From Russula earlei (Eukaryota > Basidiomycota > Agaricomycetes > Russulales > Russulaceae), in the NCBI GenBank assembly GCA_025769875.1, contig JAGFNK010000266.1, forward strand, positions 1-64,000: DNA of 64,000 bases, given 5' to 3'. Positions 1 to 11,475 of this stretch are shown one piece after another. Within the stretch, counting starts at the first letter, position 1. Each line of letters opens with the position of its first letter. Both the position numbers and the translations under genes were made by a program. A model generated the notes under the pieces. It saw only the letters and a program-made list of their open reading frames with translations. It made no database searches and was not told where the DNA came from.

Positions 1-1330
1 GTACCTGTTTCAGATTATTGGGGGTCTCGCCAGTTTTGAGACCGTCCATTTTGACTGGGTTGATTTTGAGGGTTCCTTGGTTGATCCGGAAACCCAAGAA
101 ATCAATTTCATGTTGTTCAAAGGCACATTTTGATGCTTTCAGGAAATAGGAGTCTTTTTCGAGTAGGTCAAGGAACTCGTGTGTAATTTGTTGGTGAAGG
201 GGCTCTTCTCCCACCCCTGTGGCTATTGCCACATCGCTAGGTAGTTGCAGGTGTTCTCTGGGTATTTAGAAGCCAGGGTCAGAGGGTATGGTTCATTGCT
301 CGTTGGAAGGCAGCTGGGCATTGGTAAAGCCAAAGCCCATTACCATGGGGATGAAGGTACCAAATTGGGTTTTAAAGGCACCTTTGTGTTGGTCTTCAGG
401 GTGGATAAGAATGTTATTGTAGCCAGCTCGGACGTCGAATTTACTGAAGGTGGTTTTGCCCCTTAGTCGGTGCAATTGTTCTTCCACGTTGGGTAAGGCG
501 TGGTAATCGGGGACTGTGGCATTATTAAGTTTTCGGTAGTCGACTACCATTCGTGGGGCGGTGCAATCCTTTTTTTGAACAAAGAAGACAGGGGACACAA
601 AATCCGAAACGCCATCTTTGATGAAACCCTTAGCTAGATCCTCTTGTATTTGTCTCGATAACTCTTGTTTCTCATTCTGGGGAGTGGGTAAGTTCAGCAA
701 TCAAGGAATTTGGGGGCGTCAGGTTTCAGGGTGATTCTAAAGTCTAGTTCTCCCTGACTGGGTGGGAGTCATCTGGCTGCTTCTTCTGAGAAGACCTTCT
801 GATGTCGTAAGTATTCAGGGGGAATGGTGGTTGTCCTTATTTGTGCGATCCAGATTCTTGGTGGCTTGGTTAAGGGGACAGGGGTGAGAAGGATCCCTAA
901 GTGGTTTCTTAGACGACCAGTGCTCCAGTTGACAAGGGGGTTAATTGCTTTTAGGAAGGGGTAACCGAGGATCATTCTATCTTCTCCCAGGTTTGTGACA
1001 TAAAAGGTAAGAAGTCGTGTGGTGGGACCATGCCGTACGGCCATATGAGCATAATGGGTTAGCGCTCCTCCTTGGTTATTGGTACCATCTACATTAATGA
1101 TGGGTCTGGGGGTTCTGAGGGTTCAGAGTGGGATTTGTAATTTCCCCACAATTCCTTGACTGATGAAATTTTCCGTTGCTCCACTGTCAAGGAGCGCTTG
1201 TCCAGTCTTTCCATTGGTTGTTAGCATAAAAGGAACTTTCATTGAGTTTTCTTTATGGTTGACAATGGTATCTATTTGGGCCTCTGTGCTGACTGTCGCA
1301 CTTTGGCCTAGAGAAAATCCTCTTTGAGGA
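1..1330 (-). pseudogene. pol: Alpha copy 1 pol fragment (protease, partial RT)
   Basis: Reading leftwards, the aspartic protease core LLDSGATENFIS lies around 1150-1210, followed by a protease segment with ILGYPFL (769-1044). RT blocks follow with the FFVQKKD and KFDVRAGYNN motifs (293-700). Downstream RT sequence including LDDVAIATG continues to position 1 in another frame. Compared with the 47-49 kb copy, the frame is lost near 700 by a missing base and by TGA where the other copy has CAA (an ancestral CGA explains both). It is lost again near 290. RNase H and integrase are outside the window. Confidence 0.85.
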
Positions 1331-2349
1331 TGAGATCCCAGATTTTGGCTCGTTCTTCAGCTGGCAGGGTTTTCATGCGTGCTACCATGGAAGCTGGTTC
1401 TTCTTCCTTAGATGGTTCTGGGGTTGATTTGGTGACTTGGGCTTTAGGAGTGGTGGGAGTCGTGTTTTTAGGGCATTCCCAGCTAAGGTGACCCTTCTCC
1501 CTGCAACGGAAGCAACGTCCTTCTTTTGCCAATTGTTTTCTTTCTTCTTCAGTGAGCTTCTTAAAGTTGGACTTGGCAGCATCTACCTGCATTCGGTCAG
1601 AGTGATGGGGTTTGTGTTCCGAGGGGGAGTGTGTGGTTTTCCCTTTAAGTTTTTCTCTGATGGTGATAAAACGCTGGTGTTGTCTCCTGGCCTCCTCCTT
1701 CCATTCCTGAAGAGTGGTGGGCCAGATATCTCTGTTTAGAATTGCGTGATAGAGCCCGATTTTTAAGCCATTTTTGAAGCTTTCAATAGCAATAACGTCC
1801 ATTTCTGGCCATCCTGTTTTGTTTAGAAGCTGTTTGAAGGTGGAGATGTAATCGTCAAGGGATTCCTTCATTGTATGTTTGGCAAGGGCTGCTTGGGCGT
1901 CTTCTTTCTCCACAGTGTTGGTGAACTTAAATGTGAAGTCTGTGACAAAGTCGCTCCACAAGACTTCGTCCATTCTGTTAACGGGGGTTTTGGGCCCTGC
2001 TTACTTTTTCCCTGAGTGCAGTCGCCTGTGAGTTGACCCATTCTTCGACTTTTTCTCCTTGAATATAGGAGAGGGCTAGCATGGTTCGTTTAAAAGGGGA
2101 AACCATCACTGCTTTATCATCATTAAGGCCCCAGAACAAGTTAAATTCCATGATGAATTGTTTTGTTTTGTTCCTCTCCCCTGTGAAGGCAGTGGGTTCT
2201 TTGCCGCCGAGGGACCCATTAGTGCCTTGTGGTGCTGGGGCAGTTGCTTGAGGGGGTGGGACGATGACTGGGGGGGCCTGGGCGGCCATCTGAGGGGCCT
2301 GAGCGGCCATCTGGGGGGGCTGTACAACGATTTGGGGTTGGGCCGCCAT
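1308..2349 (-). pseudogene. gag: Alpha copy 1 gag (frameshifted)
   Basis: This encodes the capsid-like Gag that packages the element's RNA. The N-terminal part (1978-2349) is a glutamine, alanine and proline-rich lead followed by the retrotransposon-gag domain. The second part (1308-1973) completes that domain and ends in one CCHC zinc knuckle, CFRCREKGHLSWEC (about 1500-1540). A one-base difference from the 35 kb copy near 1978 breaks the frame. The same reading frame stays open and conserved upstream to about 2820 (residues LEINLELPSN onward), but no ATG is visible there. Either the protein starts at the ATG at 2349 or an upstream non-ATG or spliced start is used. Confidence 0.85.
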
Positions 2350-2823
2350 ATTAGGTTCTGGGGGGTTCTGTGGTTTGATTTCTAGGGTTTCAATGGGTTC
2401 CTGGTTTTCAAGGGGGTCCTCTGGTTCTAAAGCAGGGGATTCGAAGGGTGTCTGAGTTTCAGCAGTGTTTTCTGGTTCAGGGGGGTTGCCTTCTGTAGAC
2501 GAGGCTTCTGATTCTGATGGTGGTTCATAGAGAGGGTCGTTTTCCCTCCAGTAGCCTAATCCAAGACTGTTTCTGAGGAGTTCTAAGTCTAGGTGAGTGT
2601 AGAGCTGTCCTCTTCTAAGTCGTAGTTTGAACCAACGATTGTTGATGAATTCAACTGGTAGTTCTTCGTCGTTTTCGGTGGTGACATGGCAGAGGAAGGT
2701 GTGAAAGCTGTCCCAAGTGGCAGCTCCTACAACATGTTCGGGAAGGTCTGGGGATGGTCTAGGCTGGACGCGGACCCAACGGTTTGATGGTAGTTCAAGG
2801 TTGATCTCCAGAATGGAGTAGCA

Positions 2824-2834
2824 AAGCTTAGCTT
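2824..2834 (-). promoter_or_regulatory. Self-priming primer-binding site, Alpha copy 1
   Basis: Eleven bases one nucleotide downstream of the LTR are the exact reverse complement of 3167-3177 inside the LTR. Position 3167-3177 lies 34 bases after a TTAAATA box (3205-3211, minus strand) and is therefore the expected transcript start. This is the arrangement known from S. pombe Tf1 and the sushi group, where the mRNA 5' end folds back to prime reverse transcription instead of a tRNA. Confidence 0.75.
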
Positions 2835-2835
2835 G

Positions 2836-3417
2836 TGTTATGGCATTGTGGCCATAAGAGCATTAGCTCAAGGTTCAGTGGGGCCAAGTCCCTATGACTT
2901 GGTTCAAGGGTTCAATGGGGGCCGGCTCAGAGAGACCGGGTCAAGGGTTTAGTGTCTCAAGACTAAGTCAAGGGTGACCTAATCCACAGACAGAGTTGAT
3001 CTCCTGGTTTTGCAGAAGAGGAGGACGATGATGGAGAAGCAGAGTAGGAAGAGGAACACAAAGGTTCCTTGTGACGAGCTTAGGTCAAGCAAAGTATAAG
3101 CCAGCACAATGCAAGTTGTGATTGAGAGACAGTACAGGGCAAAAGGATGCGACAGGAAATGGGACAAAGCTAAGCTTGGGGCATTCCCCAGCTTTTACAG
3201 GTGCTTAAATACTGTATGTAGCGAGGCTGTACAGTACTATAAGCAGAACAATAGATAAAGGTGAGTCAATGGCAAAAGTAACTCGACAATAGGTGAAACA
3301 CAATAAGTGGCCATCAACATCAAGGGATGAAACGGTAACCAAGGGAACAAGGGTGACAAGAGAAAAACAATAATGAGAGAATTTATGGGTGAACCAACAA
3401 GGGGTTAGATCACAACA
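2836..3417 (-). repeat. 5' LTR of Alpha copy 1
   Basis: The 582 bp repeat has TGTTG...TAACA ends on the minus strand. It aligns along its length with the 597 bp LTR pair of the second Alpha element (34286-34882 and 52427-53023), with substitutions and small indels. It includes the TATA-like box, the transcript-start box and the GGGGAATGCCCC palindrome just upstream of that box. Confidence 0.9.
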
Positions 3418-4063
3418 TTATCAAGCACAATAGAGTGATGAGTAAGAAGTCAGAGAGCGCTTACTGAGCATGCTCAGTCATGCTCAGTAAGCTGCTGAGT
3501 AAGAAGGCTTCTCTTGATGAGTAAGAGCCTTCACTGTCCACGTGTTTACTGCTTTAGTACACGTGCAAGCACCTGACTCATTTTCTGTTAGTTAGTTTAG
3601 GGCTGGTCATTTGAGGACTCGTAGATTGGTCTAGAGAATAGTGTTACCTTATAAGGCCCCTTATATAGTTCTATTAGGGTCTTTAGAGTCGACCCTAATA
3701 CTTCTATTAAGGTCCTTAGTATTGCCTTATAGTTCATTCTATAGTTATTAGAGTTAGTCTAATAATGCATTGTAGGGTCTTTGATACTGTGTTAGCGCCT
3801 ATTGTAGGGCACCTAGAGTCGTCCTAAAGGGTCCTTAGGAAGGCCCTAATACTGTCCTTTATTGCTAAAAGGGTTGCCCTTAAGTGGGGCTTGCTGTATG
3901 TCAATTGTGCCAAGAATCGCTCACACAACAATGCATGCACAATATTGTGGACACCTCTACTCACCCCTTTTGCTCATGGGAACAGGGTGACACCATAGAG
4001 GCTGGGTTTCCTCTCATAGGGAAGGGTCCTTCAAGGGCCCTCTCTGGAGAATGGTTCATGACA
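3418..4063 (-). repeat. Delta LTR fragment interrupted by Alpha copy 1
   Basis: This matches the terminal 645 bp or so of the complete Delta LTRs at 57244-58206 and 32874-33837 (from TTATCAAGCACAATAG to the TTCATGACA end). It starts exactly where the Alpha LTR ends, so Alpha copy 1 was inserted into it. The missing part, with the TATA box and the TGTCAAGACTCACTG end, should lie left of the window. Confidence 0.85.
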
Positions 4064-4248
4064 CTTATCTAGTACATCCTGGCCCTTTCTCTCTGTGATC
4101 ACCACTCACAACTGGTACCAGTCCCTCTCTGGTACTTGTTACTTGTTTGGACCATGCTCTTTGCCAACTTTGTCCTAGAACTTAGTCAACTTGTCTCTGA
4201 GCTCCTGTCTCACTCTTGAACTGGATTGTTCAACAGTGAGTCCCGACA
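4064..4248 (+). repeat. Delta LTR 3' end fragment, opposite orientation
   Basis: The last 185 bp or so of a Delta-type LTR read on the plus strand, ending GTTCAACAGTGAGTCCCGACA. It is closest to the variant at 26818-27781. It abuts the minus-strand Delta fragment head to head, so two independent insertions or a local rearrangement are present. Confidence 0.75.
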
Positions 4249-5655
4249 TCATCCAAGATGAAGATTGACTAAGGATGTTCAAAATTTCCCCCAGGAGGTG
4301 TAAGGTATGTGATCCAGCTGAGCACAGGATCACATGACTTGTACTCACCCCCATGCACATGTTGTATCTTGAGCTCTTCCTTATGCCCCTTCCTTACATC
4401 ATTGCTTGATCTTACTTGGTCTAGATTTCCTTTCATCATGCTTGCCTCTCTGCATATAAACTCCTTAGCTATTCTAGGTGAATAACAATTCTCTTTTGTG
4501 CCTCTCACACCAGTCTGCAAAAACCAAGAAGCCAAACTACTGTGTGCAAAGTGCTCTTCTTCTCCCTTCTGCTCCTACCTGCCCTTGGATCAAGTCCCAC
4601 AGACTCTGTGTGCCCAAACTGGCATGCTACAATGCCTTTTCTCCCACTCTCCCACTCTGCCTTTCTTTGTGTCTCACTCCCACTCCTGACTGGCCTCGTC
4701 CACCTTTCATCCTCTTTGCCTCCTCACCCATTTCTACCTTGCTTCCCCCTACATTCTCCACCACCCATGTCATTGCCCCCTGCCCATTGCCTTTCAAGCA
4801 GGCCCTTGTTGGGCCATTGCCTTTGATCACCTTTCCACCTTCTCTCACCATTTCTTTTACCATCAGATCACCCATCTCAGCTTGAGCCCCATGCCTCCTC
4901 CCACTCATCTTGCACATGCCTCAGTTGATGTCACCACCACCACTGGACACCTTGTGCTGTTCCCCCTCAGTCACCTTGGTGCCAGTCCTTGGAACAGCAG
5001 TAGAAGGAAGGATTCAAATGCTTCAGGGCTACAGGGTATGATACCCCAGTCTGACTTCCCTTACAATTGTCTCTATTTTCTTTCACCTTACAAATCATTG
5101 TTGTTTCTCTTTTACCTTGCACTACTTCCACCCACCTCCAATCACTATACTCTGCCACCTTGATGAAGTTTTGCTCTACACAGTCTGTACATGTCTCACT
5201 CCATGTCTCCCTCTTTGTCTCTTCTCCCACTTCTCTTCCAAAATTGCAATGTTGTCTTCTAGCATAAATACTTACCATGAACAATGCAAAATGGTGTGTG
5301 TTGTGTCCCTCTTGAAAGCTGAAGTCTGAGCCACTGCTAAGACTCCCTGAACATCCCTTCATCATTTTATCTTCTGTTTTCTTCTTCACTTCTTGCTCTG
5401 CCCCCAGGCCTTTGCTTTGGATGAATGCTTGAGGATCTCCATCTCCTCATTTCCATGTCTGGGGTCTTGCCTTGTTTCTCACCTTGGTATCTGGTTGATG
5501 CTCACTTGTCTTGGTCCAACAGCTTCACTCCTAATCACTTGTGCACCCCCGGAGACACTACAAACAATGCAACATCTGCCCCCCTAAGAGTGAACCCAAA
5601 ATGTGGCATCCCACACATTGGTTTTGGAAACTCCATCAGCAACATCGCCAATATC
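4249..5655. other. Unassigned 1.4 kb, pyrimidine-rich
   Basis: No recognisable gene or element. The plus strand is C/T-rich with many CTCCC and CCTTT runs, which opens several spurious reading frames. None has a recognisable domain or motif, and no intron structure joins them. It ends in the ATATC target duplication of the Gamma LTR that follows. It may be old host intergenic DNA or a decayed repeat. Confidence 0.5.
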
Positions 5656-6130
5656 TGTTACAAACCAAGGCCAGGTCCTGGCCATAGATGGTCCTATTTC
5701 ACTCAAGAGAGACCTCTCTCACTTTGCATTACCAACTCCCTTCCGTTTTCTGGGCTATCCCTCCTGCGGTGCAAGATATTGCTATTGCAAAGGCACTATA
5801 ACACGACCAGGCACCCGTTTCCTAATCGGGTAATCATCGCGTGGCAGCCACATGGTCACCCAGACACCAGGAACCCAAAACAGTGGCACAAACTCTTAGA
5901 AACTGTTGCATAACTCATCTGATGTCATCAAGGCTCCAATGACATCATGGCTGACTGAGCAACTCCACAGTGACCTCATAGGCTCACTAAGCGCTCCACA
6001 GTGACATCATAATGATGTCATTGCTCCACAATGATCAGTAATGCGCTCAGTAAGCCTGAAACTTGACACAAGCAAGTTTATGCCTCTGTAGTCCTATTAG
6101 ATGGTACCAAAGAGTCTAGAATAGTCCCAG
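5656..6130 (+). repeat. Solo Gamma LTR, left half (split by Beta element 1)
   Basis: Starts TGTTACAAACCAAGG after ATATC (5651-5655) and stops where the Beta element begins. Together with 17130-17482 it makes an 828 bp LTR colinear with 46782-47609 and 59103-59931. The matching ATATC target duplication lies at 17483-17487. No internal Gamma sequence is present, so this was a solo LTR before Beta inserted. Confidence 0.93.
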
Positions 6131-6476
6131 TGTCACAAGAACCAGTACATCGGACCGGACCGGCAACCGGACAAGCCTACCTGGACAGACCTCGAATTTC
6201 CCGCGTGTTTCATGACTCTTTCATAGCCTCATGCATACCAGACATTTCTCGCATGTTCTAGTTCGATTGCCTTGCCTCTACCTCACGAATACTATTTGAT
6301 ATAGTATTTAGCATGTATATAAGACCGTCGTTTGACGAGGACAAGCCCTAAGCTTGTTCTCCTGTGAAATATCACTGGATTTCGAACTTCAGGACTTGTA
6401 GGCTTGCAAGACATCAAGCATATTGTCTGAAACCTTTCCTGCTCATAAGTCTTCTTAACGCGAAGACTTATTCGCA
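6131..6476 (+). repeat. Truncated 5' LTR of Beta element 1
   Basis: 346 bp matching the first 346 bp of the 3' LTR (16631-17124), starting TGTCACAAGAACC. After ACTTATTCGCA the sequence jumps straight into gag, losing the LTR end, the primer-binding site and the gag start. Confidence 0.9.
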
Positions 6477-8108
6477 AAGCTCAAGTGTCCCTTCAAACTA
6501 AACCCGGACCTTGACGACGCATTCATCCCTGATGCCTTCAGAGAAAATGCCCACTTCCTCAGAGTAGGAATAGACAGTGTACCCTGGACCGGGTACTATG
6601 CTTATTACAGAAAGGCCAAAGTAGGCCTTGGAACCCTCTACAGCATATGGTTCGAAATCCGACGCCGCGAAGACTACTTTGAGGCCTACCGCATCGCATG
6701 CCCGGCCCTTGGACTGACTTTCGACCCCCTCAAGGGTCTTGACATGGAACAGCTCATCAAATCAGGAGAACCCGTTCCAAACTCAAAAAACCCGTCTCGC
6801 GCACCAACCCCCGGACCCGCACCCGCCGAACCCATGGAACAAGAACCTCAAGTCACGACACAACTTTTCATCGCAGCCGACGAACCAGAAGAACCACCCG
6901 CACAAGTACCCCAACAACTAGCGTCGTCCGGAACGGCGCAGGCGTATCCACGCCCATCCTTGTTCCAAGGGTTCAGAGGACGCGAAAGACAACCTCCCAG
7001 CCCAGACCCCGACGACTACAGCGCATACGCCACGTACGACCGTGACGCACGCCCCCCCGACAACGGTAAACTTGAAGGAGTCCTGCCCAAGGCCTTTAAT
7101 GGCGATCGCGTGCGTACTCACGCATTCCTCACTGCATTTCAACGTTTCATGAGGATGAATTTTGACAGCAAAATTGCTCAGAATCCCATTAAGAAGTGTG
7201 CTTACTTCTTATCACTAATGGAAGGACCCCACGTCGATGGTTGGGTCAAAGCTATGGACGAGTGGCTTGAGAAAGTCATGCTCGATCCAGATGAAATCCC
7301 CTTTGGCCTCACTGCCTGGCAAGCCATGGAGCAGCAATTCAAATGAGCGTTTACCGATTACGCCGAACGCGAACGCACGCAAGACCAATTACGGGAACTC
7401 AAAATGAAGGACAACAACCTAGATGAATATATAGCTAACTTTGAACTGTTAGCTCGACAAGGGTCTCTACATACAGATGACCCGATGGTTATGCATCTCT
7501 TTGCGTGCGGTCTCCCCAAACCATTGGTAGAAGCAATCATCAGTCAAGAAGACCCGACCGCCTTCCAAGAATGGATATCCGGTGCCCAGAAGCAACATCG
7601 CATTTGGATGCGCAAACGCGTGGTCCTCACCGACCACGCCAATACTCATAACAGAAACACCAATTCAAATACCAACCGCCCCTGGGCCCACCTTTCAAAT
7701 TGGGGAGCGCACGGCAACACCGCCAACAACGTTAGCGCGCCACGCGCGCGCCTTCCACCACGTGACCCAAATGCAATGGATACAAGCGCAGGTGCAGCAC
7801 ACAAAGCGATCACCAAAGCTGACAAGGAAAAACATCGCGCCGAAGGAAGATGTTTCCATTGCTCAAAACAAGGACACCTTGCCAGAGACTGCCCCACGAA
7901 ACCCAAACGCGAGCCGACACGCGCACGCACGGCGGAAGTAACCACCACCACATCCGAATCCTCCATCGTCGAAATCATTGAAGAAAGTGCAACGGCCAAA
8001 GTTGCGAAAGCTGCCAAAGCCCTTTCTAAAGAGGAAAGGGAGGAATTTATTAGAATGTTGAATGAAGAGACCGACGATGACGAGGGAAAGGATTTTTTGG
8101 ATGCCTGA
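6477..8108 (+). pseudogene. gag: Gag of Beta element 1 (5' deleted, one internal stop)
   Basis: Homologous to the 561-residue Gag at 18864-20549. It lacks the first 22 or so codons because of the LTR-gag fusion deletion. The capsid-like retrotransposon-gag region (FNGDRVRTHAFLTAFQRF, then the WQAMEQQF segment) is followed by one CCHC zinc knuckle, CFHCSKQGHLARDC (around 7850-7890), and an acidic C-terminus. TGA at 7344-7346 replaces the CGA arginine codon kept in element 2, a CpG-to-TpG change. The frame ends at 8108 and overlaps the pol frame, which is shifted by -1. Confidence 0.92.
8093..8099 (+). promoter_or_regulatory. Candidate -1 ribosomal frameshift site at the gag-pol overlap
   Basis: The heptamer T TTT TTG, in gag frame, fits the X XXY YYZ slippery rule. 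The pol frame is open in the -1 register from here through the gag stop (TGA 8106-8108). A -1 shift would give Gag-Pol. Element 2 has a degraded version, T TTT TCG, at 20534-20540. No downstream pseudoknot was modelled. Confidence 0.5.
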
Positions 8109-8110
8109 GC

Positions 8111-11100
8111 ATATTGGCGATCGCTCGGGCCTTAGGTACCAATGTACATAAAGTTACAAAAAGAAAGTCAATGCAGGTCAATTTGACTATATACATTGGA
8201 ACCTCTAAAGCCGAAAAGAAAACTGCGTTAATCGACAGCGGAGCAACTGAATTCTTCATATCCCCTAAACTAACCAAACAACTTCAATTAAAAACGCAAA
8301 GGCTGTTAACACCCAGAGTGGTGAAAAACGTTGATAACACTTCTAATCGCCTAGGAAAGATCACTCAAGCAGTAGACTTGGAGTTAAAACTATTGGGACA
8401 AAAAAGCAAACACCAATTCCTTATAGCAGACATTGGACAAGACGATCTAATTCTAGGATACCCCTTCCTTGAATCAACGAATCCCAAGATCAATTGGACC
8501 AATGGAACATTATTAGGAAAAATAACCTTGTCCGGAGACGAAGAAACACCAGAATGGATAAAAAATATTGCACAATGGGAAGAAGGCGACGAACTTTGGA
8601 TACAAACACAACTACGAAAAACTACAATTGCCCAACAATTAGCAGAATCCCAAGCACCATCAAAACAACTAACCTGGCAACAAATAGTTCCTCTCCAATA
8701 TCATGTCTATGGCCAGGTTTTCGAAGAACAAAAATCAGAAAGATTCCCTGGACCAAGAAAATGGGATCATGCCATCGATCTTAAACCCGACGCCCCCACC
8801 ACAATCAACTGCAGAGTGTACCCCCTCTCACCTAAAGAGAAAGAAGAACAAGGAAAATTTCTTGAACAAAATTTACGATTAAAGCGAATCAGGAGATCTA
8901 ATTCACCATACGCAAGCGGCTTCTTTTTGATTAAAAAGAAGGATGGCAAATTTTGACCGGTGCAAGACTATAGAAACCTGAATAAATGGACCATACCTAA
9001 TGTCTATCCACTTCCTTTAATCCCAGAGTTGATACATGCCCTAGCAGGCAAAGAACTCTTCACTAAATTCGATATCAGATGGGGCTACAACAACATCAGG
9101 ATTAAGGAAGGAGACGAATGGAAAGCGGCCTTCAAAACTAGCGATGGATTATTTGAACCGACGGTAATGTTCTTTGGATTAACTAATTCCCCAGCAACCT
9201 TCCAAACAATGATGGACGACATCTTTCAAGAAGAACTTGCTCAAGGATGGCTGAAGATTTATATGGACGACATCATTATCGCCACAGAAAATGATGAAGA
9301 GAAACATAAATCTAAAGTTAACCACATCCTATCAAAATTGAAACAACATGACCTATACCTTAAACCAGAAAAATGCCAATTCCACAAAAGAAAAGTCAAA
9401 TACTTAGGAGTGATCATTGGCGAAGGAACAATCACCATGGACCCAGTAAAAGTTAAAGGAATTAGGGACTGGCCTACACCAAGAACATTAAAAGAAGTTC
9501 GAAGCTTCCTCGGATTCTGCAACTTTTACCGCAACTTTATTCCAAATTTTTCAATTAAAGCCAGACCACTCAATGACCTGACAAAAAAGAATAAACAATG
9601 GGAATGGACACCCAAAGAACAACAAGCGTTCCAATCACTGAAAGATACATGCACATCCTACCCAGTTCTCCAAACTCCAGACTGGACCAAACAATTCATT
9701 CTTGACACTGACGCGTCAGGATTCGCCATAGGAGCGGTTATTTCCCAAGAATACGAAGATGGACTCCATCCTATAGCGTTCTATTCAAGAACACTACTTG
9801 ACGCGGAAAGAAATTATGATGCACACGATAAAGAACTAACTGCTGTCATATTTGGCCTCAAAAGTGGCCGACCATTCTTCTTGGGTGCAGAGAAACCCAT
9901 CCGAATAAGGACAGACCACAAGAATCTCACGTATTTCAAAGAACCACAGAAATTAACTGGACGACAAGCAAGATGGATGCAATATATGCAGGACTTTAAC
10001 CTAATTATGGAACACATTCCGGGACACACCAACACAATCGCTGACACACTTTCTCGCCGCAAAGACCTTAACAAGGGGGTAGAAGAACAAAAAACCACCC
10101 TCCTCCCACCTGAAATATTCACACGAAAAATCTACTTACCCGACAAACTAGACAAACGATGAGAAATCCTACGACAATTTCACGATGCCCCACCTGCAGG
10201 ACATCCTGGAATTGCCAACACATGGGACTTAGTCAAGCAACACTATGAAGGACCCAAACTATGACAATTCGTAGAACAATACGTAAAAGGTTGCGCCAAA
10301 TGTCAAGAATCCAAAACCAATCTACCAAGAAAGAAAGCTACAACCTTCCCACTCGACACACACGTCGAACAAGGCCCCTTTCAATACGTATCAATGGACC
10401 TCATCACTGATTTACCAAGATCAGAAGGATTCGATAGTATCCTCACCATTGTCGATCAGGGATGCTCTAAAGCAACCAAATTCATCCCATGTAACAAAAC
10501 GATCGACGGAACAGGTGTCGCACACGAATATTTGAAACACCTCGTGCCTTGGTTTGGTGTCCCAAAAAGGATCATATCTGACAGAGACCCCCAATTCGCA
10601 TCAAACTTCTCCAGAGCGTTATGCAAAAGCCTAGGCATCAAACAAAATATGTCCACCGCATTTCACCCTCAAACCGACGGACAAACCGAAAGAATGAACG
10701 CCTGGCTAGAGCAATACCTAAGACCATGGACCGCAGCCCACCCACACTCCTGGGCAAAAATACTTCCTATTGCAGAATACGCACACAACTCATGGAAACA
10801 TGAAACATCAAGACGATCACCACACGAACTCCTCATCGGGATCAGACCCCAAATTGACATAAACCTTGAGGACAACAACGTTCCCGCCTCAACCAATCGA
10901 CTCAAAGAACTAGAACAATCTAGACGCGATGCACAACAACTCTTAGAACGTAAACAACAACCCTCCAGACCTGACAACCCGGAAATGAAAGAAGGAACCC
11001 TTGTATGGCTAGAAGGCAAAAACCTCAAAACATGAGGAAACCGCAAGCTAACCCCAAAAGGTTATGGACCCTTCCCCATCACAAAAAAGATTTCCAAAGT

Positions 11101-11419
11101 TGCCTACCAACTCCAACTTCCATCATCTATGAAAATACATGACGACTTCCATGTCAATTTACTTCTACCATACATAGAAACGGAAGAGTACGGCACACCG
11201 TTCACACGACCTCCTCCGATCATCGATAACGAAGAAGAATACGAGATCGAGGCCATTCTAGATGCCAGAAGGTTCGGACGAACATGTAAACTTCAATACC
11301 TCGTACATTGGAAAGGTTACCCATCATCAGATGATTCATGGGTCGACCATCACAACCTTAATGCCCCCAGACTCCTCAAAGAATTCTACTCCGCTACGGC
11401 TGGACGACCCAACACATAA
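8111..11419 (+). pseudogene. pol: Pol of Beta element 1: protease, RT, RNase H, integrase, chromodomain
   Basis: Domains in order: aspartic protease (ALIDSGATEFFIS, about 8230), RT (KFDIRWGYNN about 9070, IYMDDIIIA about 9260), RNase H (LDTDASGFAIGAV about 9705), integrase with an HHCC finger (10180-10310), DDE core residues in SMDLITDL (10393), ISDRDPQF (10575) and GQTERMN (10680), and a chromodomain near 11250-11390 (YLVHWKGYPSSDDSW). Stops at about 8957, 10160-10162, 10262 and 11034 break the frame. The first and the last two are CGA in element 2, while the 10160 stop is shared. The chromodomain marks it as a chromovirus, a group whose integrase tail is known to read histone methylation. 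Confidence 0.93.
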
Positions 11420-11475
11420 AAGGACCACCAACCCCAGTCAACATTTCTTCACTACCCTATTCTCCCCATTCCAAC

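Larger units (their letters stand above)
1..3417 (-). mobile_element. Alpha family Ty3/gypsy chromovirus, copy 1 (5' half, cut by window edge)
   Basis: This is the 5' half of a retrotransposon read on the minus strand: LTR (2836-3417), primer-binding site, gag, then protease and the start of reverse transcriptase. The rest lies beyond the left edge. It is the closest relative of the element at 34286-53023: gag and pol translations match almost residue for residue, and the LTRs align throughout. Right of its LTR a Delta LTR fragment begins abruptly in mid-sequence, so this element inserted into a Delta LTR whose other half should lie outside the window. Coding frames are broken by single-base indels and TGA codons, so it is not autonomous. 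Confidence 0.9.

Noticed and set aside
4478..5590. Several 60-160 codon frames in the unassigned left region
   Set aside because: C/T-rich low-complexity DNA opens overlapping frames on both strands. No motif, conservation or second copy supports any of them.
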